18,675 bases of DNA from an uncultured Clostridia bacterium (GTDB lineage Bacteria > Bacillota > Clostridia > Oscillospirales > Ruminococcaceae). Location: assembly GCA_946563605.1 (NCBI GenBank), contig CAMNVW010000011.1:1-18675 (forward strand), written 5' to 3'. Within the stretch, counting starts at the first letter, position 1. Each line of letters opens with the position of its first letter. The notes beneath the pieces were generated by a model. That model did no database searches, was not told where the DNA came from, and saw only the letters and a program-made list of their open reading frames with translations. The position numbers were made by a program, and so were the translations under genes. This document shows positions 1-8,170 of the stretch, piece by piece.

Positions 1-6
1 CAAAGT

Positions 7-12
7 TATAAT
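7..12 (+). promoter_or_regulatory. Probable -10 box of the dcw operon promoter
   Basis: A perfect TATAAT lies at 7-12, which would put the transcription start near 18-20, immediately before or at the first MraZ box. The -35 element would lie off the left edge of the window and cannot be examined. The position, just ahead of the MraZ-type repeats and about 170 bp before mraZ, fits the main dcw promoter. Confidence 0.6.
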
Positions 13-19
13 AATTACA

Positions 20-49
20 AAGTGGAGAGAAGTGGGGGAAGATGGAGGA
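20..49 (+). promoter_or_regulatory. MraZ operator: three boxes phased at 10 bp
   Basis: Three TGGAG/TGGGG cores sit at 23-27, 33-37 and 43-47, each starting exactly 10 bp after the last; the first two are preceded by AG, the third by GA. MraZ of other bacteria is known to bind short GTGGG-like repeats separated by about 5 nt in front of its own gene. The match of motif, phase and position therefore supports an autoregulatory operator. The boxes lie right at or downstream of the inferred transcription start, where bound MraZ would be expected to repress. Confidence 0.75.
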
Positions 50-112
50 GTTTCCCAGAGAAGAACCTTAGATAGGATGATTTTGAAGCTTCTTCCCCAG
101 TGCGCTTGAAAT

Positions 113-143
113 CCAATTGAAACGCATTTGAATTTTCAATTGG
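113..143 (+). other. Leader hairpin in the mraZ 5' untranslated region
   Basis: CCAATTGAAA at 113-122 and TTTCAATTGG at 134-143 form a perfect 10-bp stem around an 11-nt loop, and a flanking T-G pair (112/144) could extend it. No run of T follows, so it is not a normal terminator. It ends 36 bp before the mraZ ATG. It may shape or stabilise the leader; its function is unknown. Confidence 0.5.
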
Positions 144-179
144 GGGATTTTCAAAAGGCGGTACAGAGGCGGTGAAGCA

Positions 180-602
180 ATGCTGATTGGCGAATACCAG
201 CACAGTCTGGATACCAAAGGAAGAGTGAACTTTCCGGCAAAGCTCCGCGAGGATCTCGGCGACAGCTTCATTTTATCCAAAGGCTTGGGCGACGAATGTC
301 TGTTCGTCTACTCCGGCGAGGAGTGGGACAAGCTGACCGAAAAGCTGAACAGCCTGCCTCTTTCCAAAGCAAGAGCCTTGCAGCGTTTTTTGTTTGCAGG
401 CGCAACACAGGTGCAGCCGGACAAGCAGGGCAGGATTTTGATTCCGCAGAATCTGCGCCAATACGCCGGACTGCAAAAGGACCTGATCATCGTAGGCGCG
501 TCTAACCGCGCAGAAATATGGGATCAGGATAAGTGGAATCAGATGTGCGGGGAAATCACCCCGGATATGATTGCACAGACGATGGACGAGCTTGACTTTT
601 AA
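180..602 (+). CDS. mraZ: Transcriptional regulator MraZ
   Basis: This 140-residue protein has the usual length and shape of MraZ, a double-copy AbrB-like (SpoVT/MraZ fold) DNA-binding protein that forms rings and controls the dcw cluster. The start MLIGEYQHSLDTKGRVNFPA is the typical N-terminal half-repeat. A second half-repeat begins near residue 70 (ATQVQPDKQGRILIPQNLR), with the shared DxKGR/DKQGR-(V/I)xxP pattern. The ATG at 180 follows a GAGGCGG ribosome-binding site. It is the first gene of the cluster and lies downstream of three phased TGGAG/TGGGG boxes that are very likely its own operator. rsmH follows after 40 bp, the standard order. The family assignment is secure; autoregulation is inferred from the boxes. 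Confidence 0.97.
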   Translation: MLIGEYQHSLDTKGRVNFPAKLREDLGDSFILSKGLGDECLFVYSGEEWDKLTEKLNSLPLSKARALQRFLFAGATQVQPDKQGRILIPQNLRQYAGLQKDLIIVGASNRAEIWDQDKWNQMCGEITPDMIAQTMDELDF

Positions 603-642
603 AATTTGTATAGGATAGAAAAACATCTGTGGAGGCGATGGG

Positions 643-1587
643 ATGGAGTTTCAGCATATATCGGTGCTGCTCAATGAAACAATAGAAGGGCTTCATATTA
701 AGCCGGACGGCATCTATGTGGATGGAACCGCAGGCGGAGCAGGACACTCCACCCAAATCGCAAAAAGACTGGACGTTTCTCTGGGTGGAAGATTGATTGC
801 TATTGACAAAGACCCTGACGCAATCGAAACTGCGACCGAACGACTGTCGCCCTATCCGGCGGCGCAGGTGGTCAGAGGGGATTTTAAGGATATTCCGCAG
901 ATTTTAACAGACCTTGGCATCGACAAGGTGGACGGCATCATGCTGGACTTGGGCGTCTCTTCCCGTCAGCTGGATACAGCGGAACGAGGCTTTTCGTATC
1001 ATTACGACTCCAAACTGGATATGCGCATGAGCCAGCATGGATTGAGTGCATACGATGTGGTCAACACCTATTCCAAAGAGGAGCTCATTAGGATTTTGCG
1101 GGATTACGGCGAAGAAAAGTTTGCGCCGCGCATCGCAAACACCATCGTACAGGCAAGAGAAGAAAAACCGATAGAAACAACATTTGAATTGGTTGACTTG
1201 ATTAAGGAAGCGCTGCCGGCGGCTGCAAAACGCGGCAAAGGTCATCCGGCGAAGCAGACTTTTCAGGCAATCAGAATAGAAGTAAACCACGAGCTTGATT
1301 ATTTGAAGGAATGTATTGACGGAAGCTTTGAACATCTGAATGCAGGCGGAAGATTCTGCATCATCACATTCCATTCTTTGGAGGACAGAATTGTCAAACA
1401 AATGTTTGCGTCCTATACCGTAGGATGCACCTGTCCGCCGGAATTTCCTGTCTGCATTTGCGGCAAGAAACCAAAGGCAAAGCTGGTTTCGCGCAAGCCT
1501 ATCGAGCCGACAAAGGAAGAAATCGAGCAGAACAATCGAAGCAGAAGCGCAAAACTGCGGGTTCTGGAACGTCTTGCGGACGAATAG
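643..1587 (+). CDS. rsmH: 16S rRNA (cytosine-1402-N4)-methyltransferase RsmH
   Basis: RsmH (MraW) transfers a methyl group from S-adenosylmethionine to N4 of C1402 in the ribosomal P site. The 314-residue length is normal. Visible motifs are HISVLLNE at the N-terminus, the SAM-binding VDGTAGGAGHS near residue 28, LDLGVSSRQLD with ERGFSY near residues 101-120, GEEKFAPRIA, GKGHPAKQTFQAIRIEVNHEL, and the ITFHSLEDRIVKQMF motif near residue 245. The end, RSRSAKLRVLER, is also typical. The ATG at 643 follows GGAGG at 631-635 with good spacing; a closer ATG at 638 is out of frame. It sits between mraZ and the ftsL-like gene, the conserved dcw order. A CxC...CxC cluster near residues 263-275 is common in Firmicute members. 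Confidence 0.98.
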   Translation: MEFQHISVLLNETIEGLHIKPDGIYVDGTAGGAGHSTQIAKRLDVSLGGRLIAIDKDPDAIETATERLSPYPAAQVVRGDFKDIPQILTDLGIDKVDGIMLDLGVSSRQLDTAERGFSYHYDSKLDMRMSQHGLSAYDVVNTYSKEELIRILRDYGEEKFAPRIANTIVQAREEKPIETTFELVDLIKEALPAAAKRGKGHPAKQTFQAIRIEVNHELDYLKECIDGSFEHLNAGGRFCIITFHSLEDRIVKQMFASYTVGCTCPPEFPVCICGKKPKAKLVSRKPIEPTKEEIEQNNRSRSAKLRVLERLADE

Positions 1588-1626
1588 AGCCTGTTTGAAA
1601 TATAGTAAAAAGGTGGTCGGTCTCCT

Positions 1627-2133
1627 ATGGCAGCAAGACAAAGCAATCTGGCATACGATTTTGAACGGTTTGAAACACAGCATCGCAACAGCCCGCGAAA
1701 ACTCAAATTAAAGATAGTAGTAAAACGGGAACAGCAGGCGAAAAAAACAAGATACCTGGTGGCGAAAACCGCAGCCTGCGTTGTCATCTTCTTTGTGGGT
1801 GTATTGGGAATCATCTTGAGCCAGGTGGCAATGACCGAAGTGACCATGAAGATCACAAACTACAACCAGAAGTTGGAGCTGTTGGAATCGGATTACCGCA
1901 CCTTGAGCGCAGAGCTGGAAAGCTCGATGGCGCTGAATAACATTGAATCTGTCGTAACACGAGAGATGGGAATGTCAAAATTGCGTGACAATCAGGTGAC
2001 ATATGTAAACTTTTCTAACGGTGACAGCGTAGATGTTGTGGAAAATCATTCTACATCCATTTTTGAGCAACTCAAAGAAACCTTTTCCGGTGTGCTGGAA
2101 TATCTCAAACCATCGGGAAATACAATGGAATAA
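1627..2133 (+). CDS. ftsL: Cell division protein FtsL-like (bitopic septum protein)
   Basis: This 168-residue protein has a basic cytoplasmic N-terminus (many K/R between residues 24 and 40), one membrane segment at about residues 44-66, and a heptad-like coiled coil from about 70 to 110 (ITNYNQKLELLESDYRTLSAELE). A short REMGMSKLRDNQVTYVNF region follows, the usual end of the FtsL/DivIC fold. FtsL links FtsQ/DivIB and DivIC to the FtsW-PBP synthase at the division site. Sequence identity in this family is low, so the name rests on topology plus position between rsmH and the PBP gene. The ATG at 1627 follows AAAGGTGG. The roughly 40-residue acidic tail after the domain is longer than in many FtsL proteins. 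A 123-bp gap without a clear gene separates it from the PBP. Confidence 0.85.
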   Translation: MAARQSNLAYDFERFETQHRNSPRKLKLKIVVKREQQAKKTRYLVAKTAACVVIFFVGVLGIILSQVAMTEVTMKITNYNQKLELLESDYRTLSAELESSMALNNIESVVTREMGMSKLRDNQVTYVNFSNGDSVDVVENHSTSIFEQLKETFSGVLEYLKPSGNTME

Positions 2134-2256
2134 CACGCTGAAACCACATCGGTTTTGGCTGGCTTTTGCCATAACGGGAGTTAAGAAGTGATCAGACGTC
2201 TTAGCTCTTGTTTTGTTTCACAGGGAATTGATGTTGCTTTGATTTAAAGGATAAGG

Positions 2257-4749
2257 ATGGTAATTGGAATGGCAAATTATTCAAAGAACAGTGCCATGAG
2301 GATCAGGATAGGCTTTGTGGCGATCATGCTGAGCGTGGTGTGCAGCATTGTCCTGATCGGACGTCTGTTTTATTTGCAGATCATAGACGGCGATAAATAT
2401 AAGCAGCTAGCACTGAACCAGCAACTCAAGGATACCATTATTGAACCGCATCGAGGCTCGATTTATGACACCAACATGAAAACCCTTGCAACCAGCAAAA
2501 CGGTGTGGGACGTTGTGCTGGAACCAGCGAATATGAGTTCGAAGCCAGAAAAAAAGGCGAAGGAACTGGAAATCCTCTGCAATGCACAGACCGGCTTGCC
2601 TGCGCTTTTAGGAATCAGCGCAGAAACGATCCGCCAAAAGGCAGAAAACGTCAATTCCTACTGGCAGGTGTTACAGTACAAGGTGGAAAAAGACAAAGCG
2701 GATGAGGTAGAGCGCTTTATTAAGGAGAATAAAATCAACTATCTGTCGCTCAGCCAGGGTACAAAAAGGGTATATCCGTTTGACGACCTTGCAGCTTCGG
2801 TTCTGGGCTTTGTCAATTCCTACGATAACCGCGGCGCATACGGCTTGGAATCGTACTACAACAAGGTGCTGACCGGCAGCGAAGGACGCATTCTGTCTGC
2901 GAAAAACGGACAAAACGGTGAAATGCCGTTTCAGTATGAAAAGCTGTATGAGTCGCAGGACGGCAACTCGCTGGTGCTGACGATTGACGAGGTTATCCAG
3001 CACTTCCTTGAAAAGCATCTGGAAATTGCGGTCAGTGAGCATCAGGTTAAAAAGCGTGCGACCGGTATCGTGATGGATGTAGACACAGGCGAAGTGCTTG
3101 CGATGTCGAGTAAGCCAGACTTCGACCCGAATAATCCAAGACAGCTGACCGATAAACAGGCAGTTTTACGCCTTGCGGAAAAAATTCAGGATAAACGGGA
3201 GCAGATGTTCACAACGCCTGACACACAGCAGAGTGTGGCCGATGGCGTCAACCAAAACGGACAGGGAACAAACACGGAGCAACCCGTACAGACCGTTCCG
3301 GTGTCAACCACGCAGGAAACATTGACCCTTGCGGATGTCACCGATGATGATTTGCTGTATGATAATCTGCGCGCAAGAGCCTTGAACGGCGGCTTGACCG
3401 AGGAAGAATTTGACGAATGGATGTTAAAGGAACAGAACGGTCAGTGGCGAAACAAGGTCATCTCCGACCCATATGAGCCAGGTTCGGTATTCAAGCTGAT
3501 CACCGTGTCGGCGGCATTGGACAGCGGAAGCGTCATGATGGACAATACATACTATTGTATTGGTTATAAAGAGGTAGCCGGCAACAAGATCCACTGCTGG
3601 AAGCGTTCCAACGGCGGTCATGGAGGACAGACGCTTGCGGAGGCAATCAAACATTCCTGCAACCCTGCGATGATCGAGGTCGGTCAGCAGACCGGCGTCG
3701 AAAACTTTACGACCTATTTCGACCGATTTGGGCTGGGCGATCTGACCGGCATCGACCTGCCAGGTGAGGCGACGGGTATCCACTACACCGCGGACAATAT
3801 GGGTATCGCGGAGCTGAGCTCGAGCGCGTTCGGTCAGACCTTTAAGGTGACGACCATTCAGCTGATTACGGGATTGTCCGCATCGTTAAACGGCGGAAAT
3901 CTGATGCAGCCATACATTGTAAAACAGGTCATCGACTCCGACCGCAATATTGTGGAAACCACCGAGCCGACGGTAAGACGGCAGGTTATTTCCGAGGAAA
4001 CGTCCCAGAAGATTTGCTACATGGGCGAACAGGTTGTTTCCGGCGGTTCAGACGCGACCGGACGAAACGCAGCGATTCCAGGCTACCGTATCGGCGGTAA
4101 GACGGGTACTTCCGAAAAACTGGATAACTTTGATAAATACGGCAACCAGTACGGAAACGTATTGTCCTTCCTCGGCTTTGCGCCTGCGGACGATCCCAAG
4201 ATCGCGGTGCTGGTTGCATTGGATGAACCGGTCGTCGGCAACGCACAGTCCTCTACCATTGCAGCTCCGGTTGTCGGTGCGATTCTGGAAGATGTTCTGC
4301 CGTACCTTGGCTATGAACCGAGCTTCACCGACAAGGAAAAAGCGGAACAGGAGGATATCACTGTACAGAACTATATCAACGAAAAACCGCACGAAGCCCA
4401 GAGCAGAATCCGTAAAGCAGGTCTGAAAACGGAGATCGTTGGTCAGGGAACAACGGTTCTCAAACAGATTCCTGAGGGCGGCAAGACGCTCCCTTACGGC
4501 GGAACAGTCATCCTCTATACCGACCAAAACGAAGCAGACAGCGTTGGTACAGTACCGAATGTGGTGGGACGCAGTGTGGCTGATGCAAACCAGATCATCA
4601 CCAACGCAGGATTTAATATCAATATTGTCGGTGATGTTTCGGTAGAGCAGTCGGAGATCATCGTCAGTCAGGAACCTCCGGCAGAAACGGTGGCGGACAC
4701 CGGCTCAATCATCACCATCACAATTGAAGAAAAGAAAAAGGACGAATAA
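2257..4749 (+). CDS. spoVD: SpoVD/PBP2-type peptidoglycan transpeptidase with two PASTA domains
   Basis: This is a class B penicillin-binding protein of 830 residues that cross-links septal or spore-cortex wall. It has one membrane anchor (about residues 18-42), a pedestal/dimer domain (GRLFYLQIIDGDKY; EPHRGSIYD), then the transpeptidase domain. The catalytic triad of motifs is S410-V-F-K413, S467-C-N469 and K615-T-G-T. Two PASTA domains follow at about 701-760 and 764-826. C447 and C468 match the cysteine pair described in SpoVD. It is longer than SpoVD (about 646 residues) because of the second PASTA domain and a polar Q/T/D-rich insertion of about 100 residues (298-396) just before the active-site serine. 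The start at 2257 follows AAAGGA; an in-frame ATG at 2269 is nearly as good. As the only class B PBP of the cluster it may serve ordinary division, sporulation or both. Confidence 0.93.
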   Translation: MVIGMANYSKNSAMRIRIGFVAIMLSVVCSIVLIGRLFYLQIIDGDKYKQLALNQQLKDTIIEPHRGSIYDTNMKTLATSKTVWDVVLEPANMSSKPEKKAKELEILCNAQTGLPALLGISAETIRQKAENVNSYWQVLQYKVEKDKADEVERFIKENKINYLSLSQGTKRVYPFDDLAASVLGFVNSYDNRGAYGLESYYNKVLTGSEGRILSAKNGQNGEMPFQYEKLYESQDGNSLVLTIDEVIQHFLEKHLEIAVSEHQVKKRATGIVMDVDTGEVLAMSSKPDFDPNNPRQLTDKQAVLRLAEKIQDKREQMFTTPDTQQSVADGVNQNGQGTNTEQPVQTVPVSTTQETLTLADVTDDDLLYDNLRARALNGGLTEEEFDEWMLKEQNGQWRNKVISDPYEPGSVFKLITVSAALDSGSVMMDNTYYCIGYKEVAGNKIHCWKRSNGGHGGQTLAEAIKHSCNPAMIEVGQQTGVENFTTYFDRFGLGDLTGIDLPGEATGIHYTADNMGIAELSSSAFGQTFKVTTIQLITGLSASLNGGNLMQPYIVKQVIDSDRNIVETTEPTVRRQVISEETSQKICYMGEQVVSGGSDATGRNAAIPGYRIGGKTGTSEKLDNFDKYGNQYGNVLSFLGFAPADDPKIAVLVALDEPVVGNAQSSTIAAPVVGAILEDVLPYLGYEPSFTDKEKAEQEDITVQNYINEKPHEAQSRIRKAGLKTEIVGQGTTVLKQIPEGGKTLPYGGTVILYTDQNEADSVGTVPNVVGRSVADANQIITNAGFNINIVGDVSVEQSEIIVSQEPPAETVADTGSIITITIEEKKKDE

Positions 4750-4796
4750 ACCGAGCACCCCTTTTAAAAAAATTGTAAAGGAAAGAACGGTTTCAC

Positions 4797-6260
4797 ATGA
4801 CATTACGAGAATTGTTTTCCGAAATTATGCCGGAAAATCATCTGCCGCAGATGCAGGTCACTTCGGTGACCTGCGACTCGCGGCAGGTCAAAAAAGGAAG
4901 TGTGTTTGTCTGTATCCGCGGCAGTATGAGCGATGGTCACAACCATGTCGCGCAGGCTTTGGAGCGCGGTGCACAGCTGATTGTTGCACAGAACGACTGT
5001 AAAATCCCCAATCAAATCCTTGTGGAGGACACCAGACAGACTTACAGTCAGCTGTGTGCAAACTATTTCGGCTGTCCGGCAAAACGCCTGCGGATGATTG
5101 CGGTTACAGGAACAAACGGCAAAACCACAACAACATGGCTCATTCATCACGCGCTGTGCAAGATGGGCGTCAAAGCCGGACTGATTGGAACGGTGTGCAA
5201 TAAAATTGGGGAGACCGAAGCCATCCCTGCGCGCTATACAACGCCCGACGCATGGGAATTGCAGAGCGTGCTTGCCAAAATGGTGCAGAAAGGCTGCACT
5301 CATGTGGTGCTGGAGGCTTCCTCCCACGCGCTGGAACAAAAAAGACTGTATGGATGCCGGTTTGCGTGCGCGGTGTTTACCAATCTGACGCCGGAGCATC
5401 TGGATTATCATTTGAATGTGGAAAGCTATTATCAGGCGAAAAAAACGTTGTTTTCCCAGTGCGATTCTGCGGCGGTCAACCTCGGAAACGATTACGGAAG
5501 GCGGCTTTTCACCGAATTGAACCAGGCGGATAAATTTCCGCTGCTGTCCTTTCAGGCGCAGGGAGAAGCTGAAAGCGGTACAACGCTTTGCGCGAAGAAT
5601 ATCTCCCTTTTTTCCGACCGCTGCGAGTGCGACCTTATATATCAGGGACAGCAGCAGCGCGCAGTGTTAGGATTGCCGGGAGAATTTTCGGTGGAAAATC
5701 TGCTGGGCGCAGTCAGCGCATTGGTGCAGTGCGGCTTTCCGTTTGAACAAAGCGTGCGCGCGGTGTGTTCCTGTCAGGGCGTGCCAGGCAGGACGCAAGT
5801 CTGCGTAAGTGCGGACGGAATCACAGTGCTGCGCGATTATGCGCATACGCCGGACAGCTTGGAAAAGGTGCTGAAAACCATCCGGGGCTTCTGCGGCGGC
5901 AGAATCATCACTGTGTTTGGCTGTCCAGGCAGGCGCGACCGGCTTAAACGTCCGCTGATGGCAAAGGCGGTCTGCGAAAATGCGGATTTGATTGTGATGA
6001 CTGCGGATAACCCGCGGGAGGAGCCGCTGGAACAAATCTTTGCAGACGCAATGCCCGGACTGAAAGGCGCAGGCAAGCGCGCAAGAGTGATTGCCGACCG
6101 CGAACAGGCAATCCGCTGGGCGCTGCAAAACGCCGCAGAGGGGGATATTGTTCTGCTGGCAGGAAAAGGACACGAGGATTATCAGGTGCTGGCAGACAGA
6201 ACGATTTACTTTGATGAAAAAGAAATGGCACAGAGATTATTTGCCGAAAGAAAGCGATAG
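4797..6260 (+). CDS. murE: UDP-MurNAc-L-Ala-D-Glu:meso-diaminopimelate ligase MurE
   Basis: MurE adds the third residue of the peptidoglycan stem peptide in the cytoplasm. Its 487-residue length is normal for the family. The three Mur ligase domains are visible: the N-terminal uridine-binding domain (SVTCDSRQVKKGSVFVCIRG), the ATP-binding domain with P-loop GTNGKTTT at 105-112 and EASSHALEQ, and the C-terminal domain with DYAHTPDSLEKVL, DNPR at 404-407 and GKGHEDYQ. The DNPR motif is the known signature for meso-diaminopimelate rather than lysine. The ATG at 4797 has an AAAGGAA site about 13 bp upstream, a rather long spacing with no better start nearby. It lies 47 bp after the PBP gene, suggesting one transcript. 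Confidence 0.97.
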   Translation: MTLRELFSEIMPENHLPQMQVTSVTCDSRQVKKGSVFVCIRGSMSDGHNHVAQALERGAQLIVAQNDCKIPNQILVEDTRQTYSQLCANYFGCPAKRLRMIAVTGTNGKTTTTWLIHHALCKMGVKAGLIGTVCNKIGETEAIPARYTTPDAWELQSVLAKMVQKGCTHVVLEASSHALEQKRLYGCRFACAVFTNLTPEHLDYHLNVESYYQAKKTLFSQCDSAAVNLGNDYGRRLFTELNQADKFPLLSFQAQGEAESGTTLCAKNISLFSDRCECDLIYQGQQQRAVLGLPGEFSVENLLGAVSALVQCGFPFEQSVRAVCSCQGVPGRTQVCVSADGITVLRDYAHTPDSLEKVLKTIRGFCGGRIITVFGCPGRRDRLKRPLMAKAVCENADLIVMTADNPREEPLEQIFADAMPGLKGAGKRARVIADREQAIRWALQNAAEGDIVLLAGKGHEDYQVLADRTIYFDEKEMAQRLFAERKR

Positions 6261-6313
6261 GCTGGGAAAGCGGCATATTTTTACAAAAAATAGATTTTAT
6301 TTGTGGCACAATA

Positions 6314-6322
6314 TGGTATAAT
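6314..6322 (+). promoter_or_regulatory. Extended -10 promoter candidate for murF
   Basis: TGGTATAAT at 6314-6322 combines a TGn extension with a perfect TATAAT. No good -35 lies at 17-18 bp (the best is GATTTT near 6293), but extended -10 promoters tolerate that. It sits in the 108-bp gap between murE and murF, 46 bp before the murF start, in an AT-rich stretch. It could give murF its own transcription start. The evidence is motif only. Confidence 0.5.
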
Positions 6323-6368
6323 ACTGGATTATGGATATTGATTGTAATGATATGGAGGGCATTTGTTG

Positions 6369-7793
6369 ATGATACCAATAAAACTGGAACAGGCTGCCAA
6401 AGCAGTCGGCTGTTCGGCAGACCGCTTTATCAATCGGGAGGAGAAGATCACTTCAATTTCGACCGATTCCCGTGTGCAGCCGGAGGATGAAGAACAGCAG
6501 GGCTGTTTGTTTGTCGCACTGCGCGGAGAAAATTTTGACGGACATCAATATGTCGGTGCGGCGCTCAAGAATAAAGCGTCCTATGCGCTGGTGGACGAAA
6601 AAGGCATGAAGGAATACTGCGCGGAGATTCCGCCGGAGAAGATGATCGTCTGCAAGGATACCGAGCAGGGCTTTTTGGATCTGGCAGGATATTACCGCGA
6701 CCAGTTCAATTTCCGCATGGTGGGCGTCACCGGCAGCGTCGGCAAAACCACGACCAAGGAAATGATCGCGCAGGTCTTGTCGGCAAAGTACACAACTTTA
6801 AAAACACAGGGAAACTTTAACAACCGCGTCGGACTGCCGAAAACGCTGTTCAATCTCGACGACACCATCCAAGCCGCTGTGCTGGAAATGGGTATGAACA
6901 GCTTTGGAGAAATCTCCGATATGACCAAACGTGCAAAGCCGGATTTGGCAGTTATCACAAATATCGGCGTGGCGCATATTGAATATCTTGGCAGCCGCGA
7001 AGGCATTTTAAAGGCAAAGATGGAAATAATAGAGGGCATGAAGCCAGGCTCTCCGCTGATCCTCAACCATGACGACGACCTGCTTGCGAAGGTGGTAAGA
7101 CCGGATATGCAGGTGATCTATTACGGCTTGGACAGCGAGCACTGCGATGTCAAGGGCAAGGACGTCCGCGAAGAAGAGAACTGCACCATGTTTACCATTG
7201 TCGCAGATGGCAAAGAATATCCTGCGATGATCCCGACGATTGGCAAGCATAATGTTCTCAACGCGCTGGCAGCGTTTGCGGTCGGCAGAACGTTCGGCAT
7301 GGAGCCGGCAGTCATCGTCGATGCACTGACAGGATATAAACCATCCGGTATGCGACAGAGAATTGTGGAACATCATGGAATCCGCATCGTCGAGGACTGC
7401 TATAACGCGGGTCCCGATTCGATGAAAGCGGCAATCAAGGCGTTTGGCTCGATGAAACGCCAGCAGAGCGAAGGTCGCAAGATTCTGGTGATGGGAGATA
7501 TGCTCGAGCTGGGCGATTATTCCAGACAGGCGCACTACGAAGCGGGCGAATGTGCCGCAAAAGAGGACATTGACGTTATCTATTGCTATGGCGAACACTC
7601 CCTCGCGGCAAGCGAAGGGGCAAGAGAAGCCTGCGACGGCAGGGGAGATAAGAACGTCCTCTATTTTACCGACAAGGAAGAAATGACCAAAAGTTTGCTG
7701 GAACTGATCGGGCAGGGCGATATTTTGTGGGTGAAGGGCAGCCGCGGCATGAAGCTGGAAGAGGTGCTGTCGCGCATTTACGAACGCTTCTAG
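6369..7793 (+). CDS. murF: UDP-MurNAc-tripeptide:D-alanyl-D-alanine ligase MurF
   Basis: MurF joins D-Ala-D-Ala to the tripeptide and completes the pentapeptide precursor. The 474 residues contain the Mur ligase N-terminal domain (STDSRVQPED; LFVALRGENFDGH), the ATP-binding domain with P-loop VTGSVGKTTTKEM (Lys near residue 126), AVLEMGMNSFGEI and ITNIGVAHIE, and a C-terminal domain with EDCYNAGPDSMKAAI, VMGDMLELG and VKGSRGMKLE. All are MurF hallmarks. The reading frame is open from a TTG at 6363, but that lies only 3 bp from GGAGGG (6354-6359); the ATG at 6369 has ideal 9-bp spacing and is chosen. The gene has its own candidate promoter and is cut off from mraY by a 645-bp gene-free stretch. 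Confidence 0.97.
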   Translation: MIPIKLEQAAKAVGCSADRFINREEKITSISTDSRVQPEDEEQQGCLFVALRGENFDGHQYVGAALKNKASYALVDEKGMKEYCAEIPPEKMIVCKDTEQGFLDLAGYYRDQFNFRMVGVTGSVGKTTTKEMIAQVLSAKYTTLKTQGNFNNRVGLPKTLFNLDDTIQAAVLEMGMNSFGEISDMTKRAKPDLAVITNIGVAHIEYLGSREGILKAKMEIIEGMKPGSPLILNHDDDLLAKVVRPDMQVIYYGLDSEHCDVKGKDVREEENCTMFTIVADGKEYPAMIPTIGKHNVLNALAAFAVGRTFGMEPAVIVDALTGYKPSGMRQRIVEHHGIRIVEDCYNAGPDSMKAAIKAFGSMKRQQSEGRKILVMGDMLELGDYSRQAHYEAGECAAKEDIDVIYCYGEHSLAASEGAREACDGRGDKNVLYFTDKEEMTKSLLELIGQGDILWVKGSRGMKLEEVLSRIYERF

Positions 7794-7880
7794 CCCGGCT
7801 TGAAGCCGGAGACAATTCGCGTTGTCGGTTAAGTGCGAACTTGAAAGTTACGCTCTCGCGCAGGTCGCTTAGCCTCCGGC

Positions 7881-7976
7881 TTCGCTCGTTTGAGCGAAAA
7901 CAAAAGTTTTACTCAATTTTTTTCAAAAAATTGTCCAGTCCAGAGTGAAACTCTGGTCGCACTCCGCAGAGTGCGA
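7881..7976 (+). repeat. Hairpin module copy A
   Basis: Copy A of a multi-hairpin module: TTCGCTCGTT, then AAAAGTTTT, then a stem-loop built on TTTTTTTCAAAAAA (7914-7933), a 6-nt spacer, a triloop hairpin (7940-7956) and a third hairpin with a CGCA loop (7957-7976). It aligns without gaps for about 60 bp with copy B exactly 290 bp downstream. The first 30 bp are 26/30 identical by eye, while the stems differ in sequence but remain paired. Confidence 0.7.
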
Positions 7977-8008
7977 AAGACCTTTATCGTCAGGAGCATT
8001 TAGGAAAG

Positions 8009-8043
8009 TGTGAAAACCCTTTGCGATAGAAAGGGTTTTCACA
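8009..8043. repeat. 14-bp perfect inverted repeat
   Basis: TGTGAAAACCCTTT (8009-8022) pairs perfectly with AAAGGGTTTTCACA (8030-8043) around the 7-nt loop GCGATAG. It is the longest unbroken stem in the gap and lies between module copies A and B. No T-run follows on either strand, so termination is not the obvious role. Confidence 0.7.
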
Positions 8044-8170
8044 AACTGCCCATATGCACAGACTACCCCCCGAAAAGTTCCCAGTGGGAAGTTTTCGGCA
8101 CCAGATTGAATCTGAACACAGGTCGCACTTTTGCTTTTTACTGTAATTGGTTTTGTGTTGTGCAACACTT

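Noticed and set aside
42..71. Nine-codon leader peptide MEEFPREEP before mraZ
   Set aside because: The ATG falls inside the third MraZ box and the G-rich box only mimics a ribosome site; there is no regulatory codon pattern.
7795..7809. CCGGCT/AGCCGG as a terminator after murF
   Set aside because: The stem is only 6 bp and no T-run follows.
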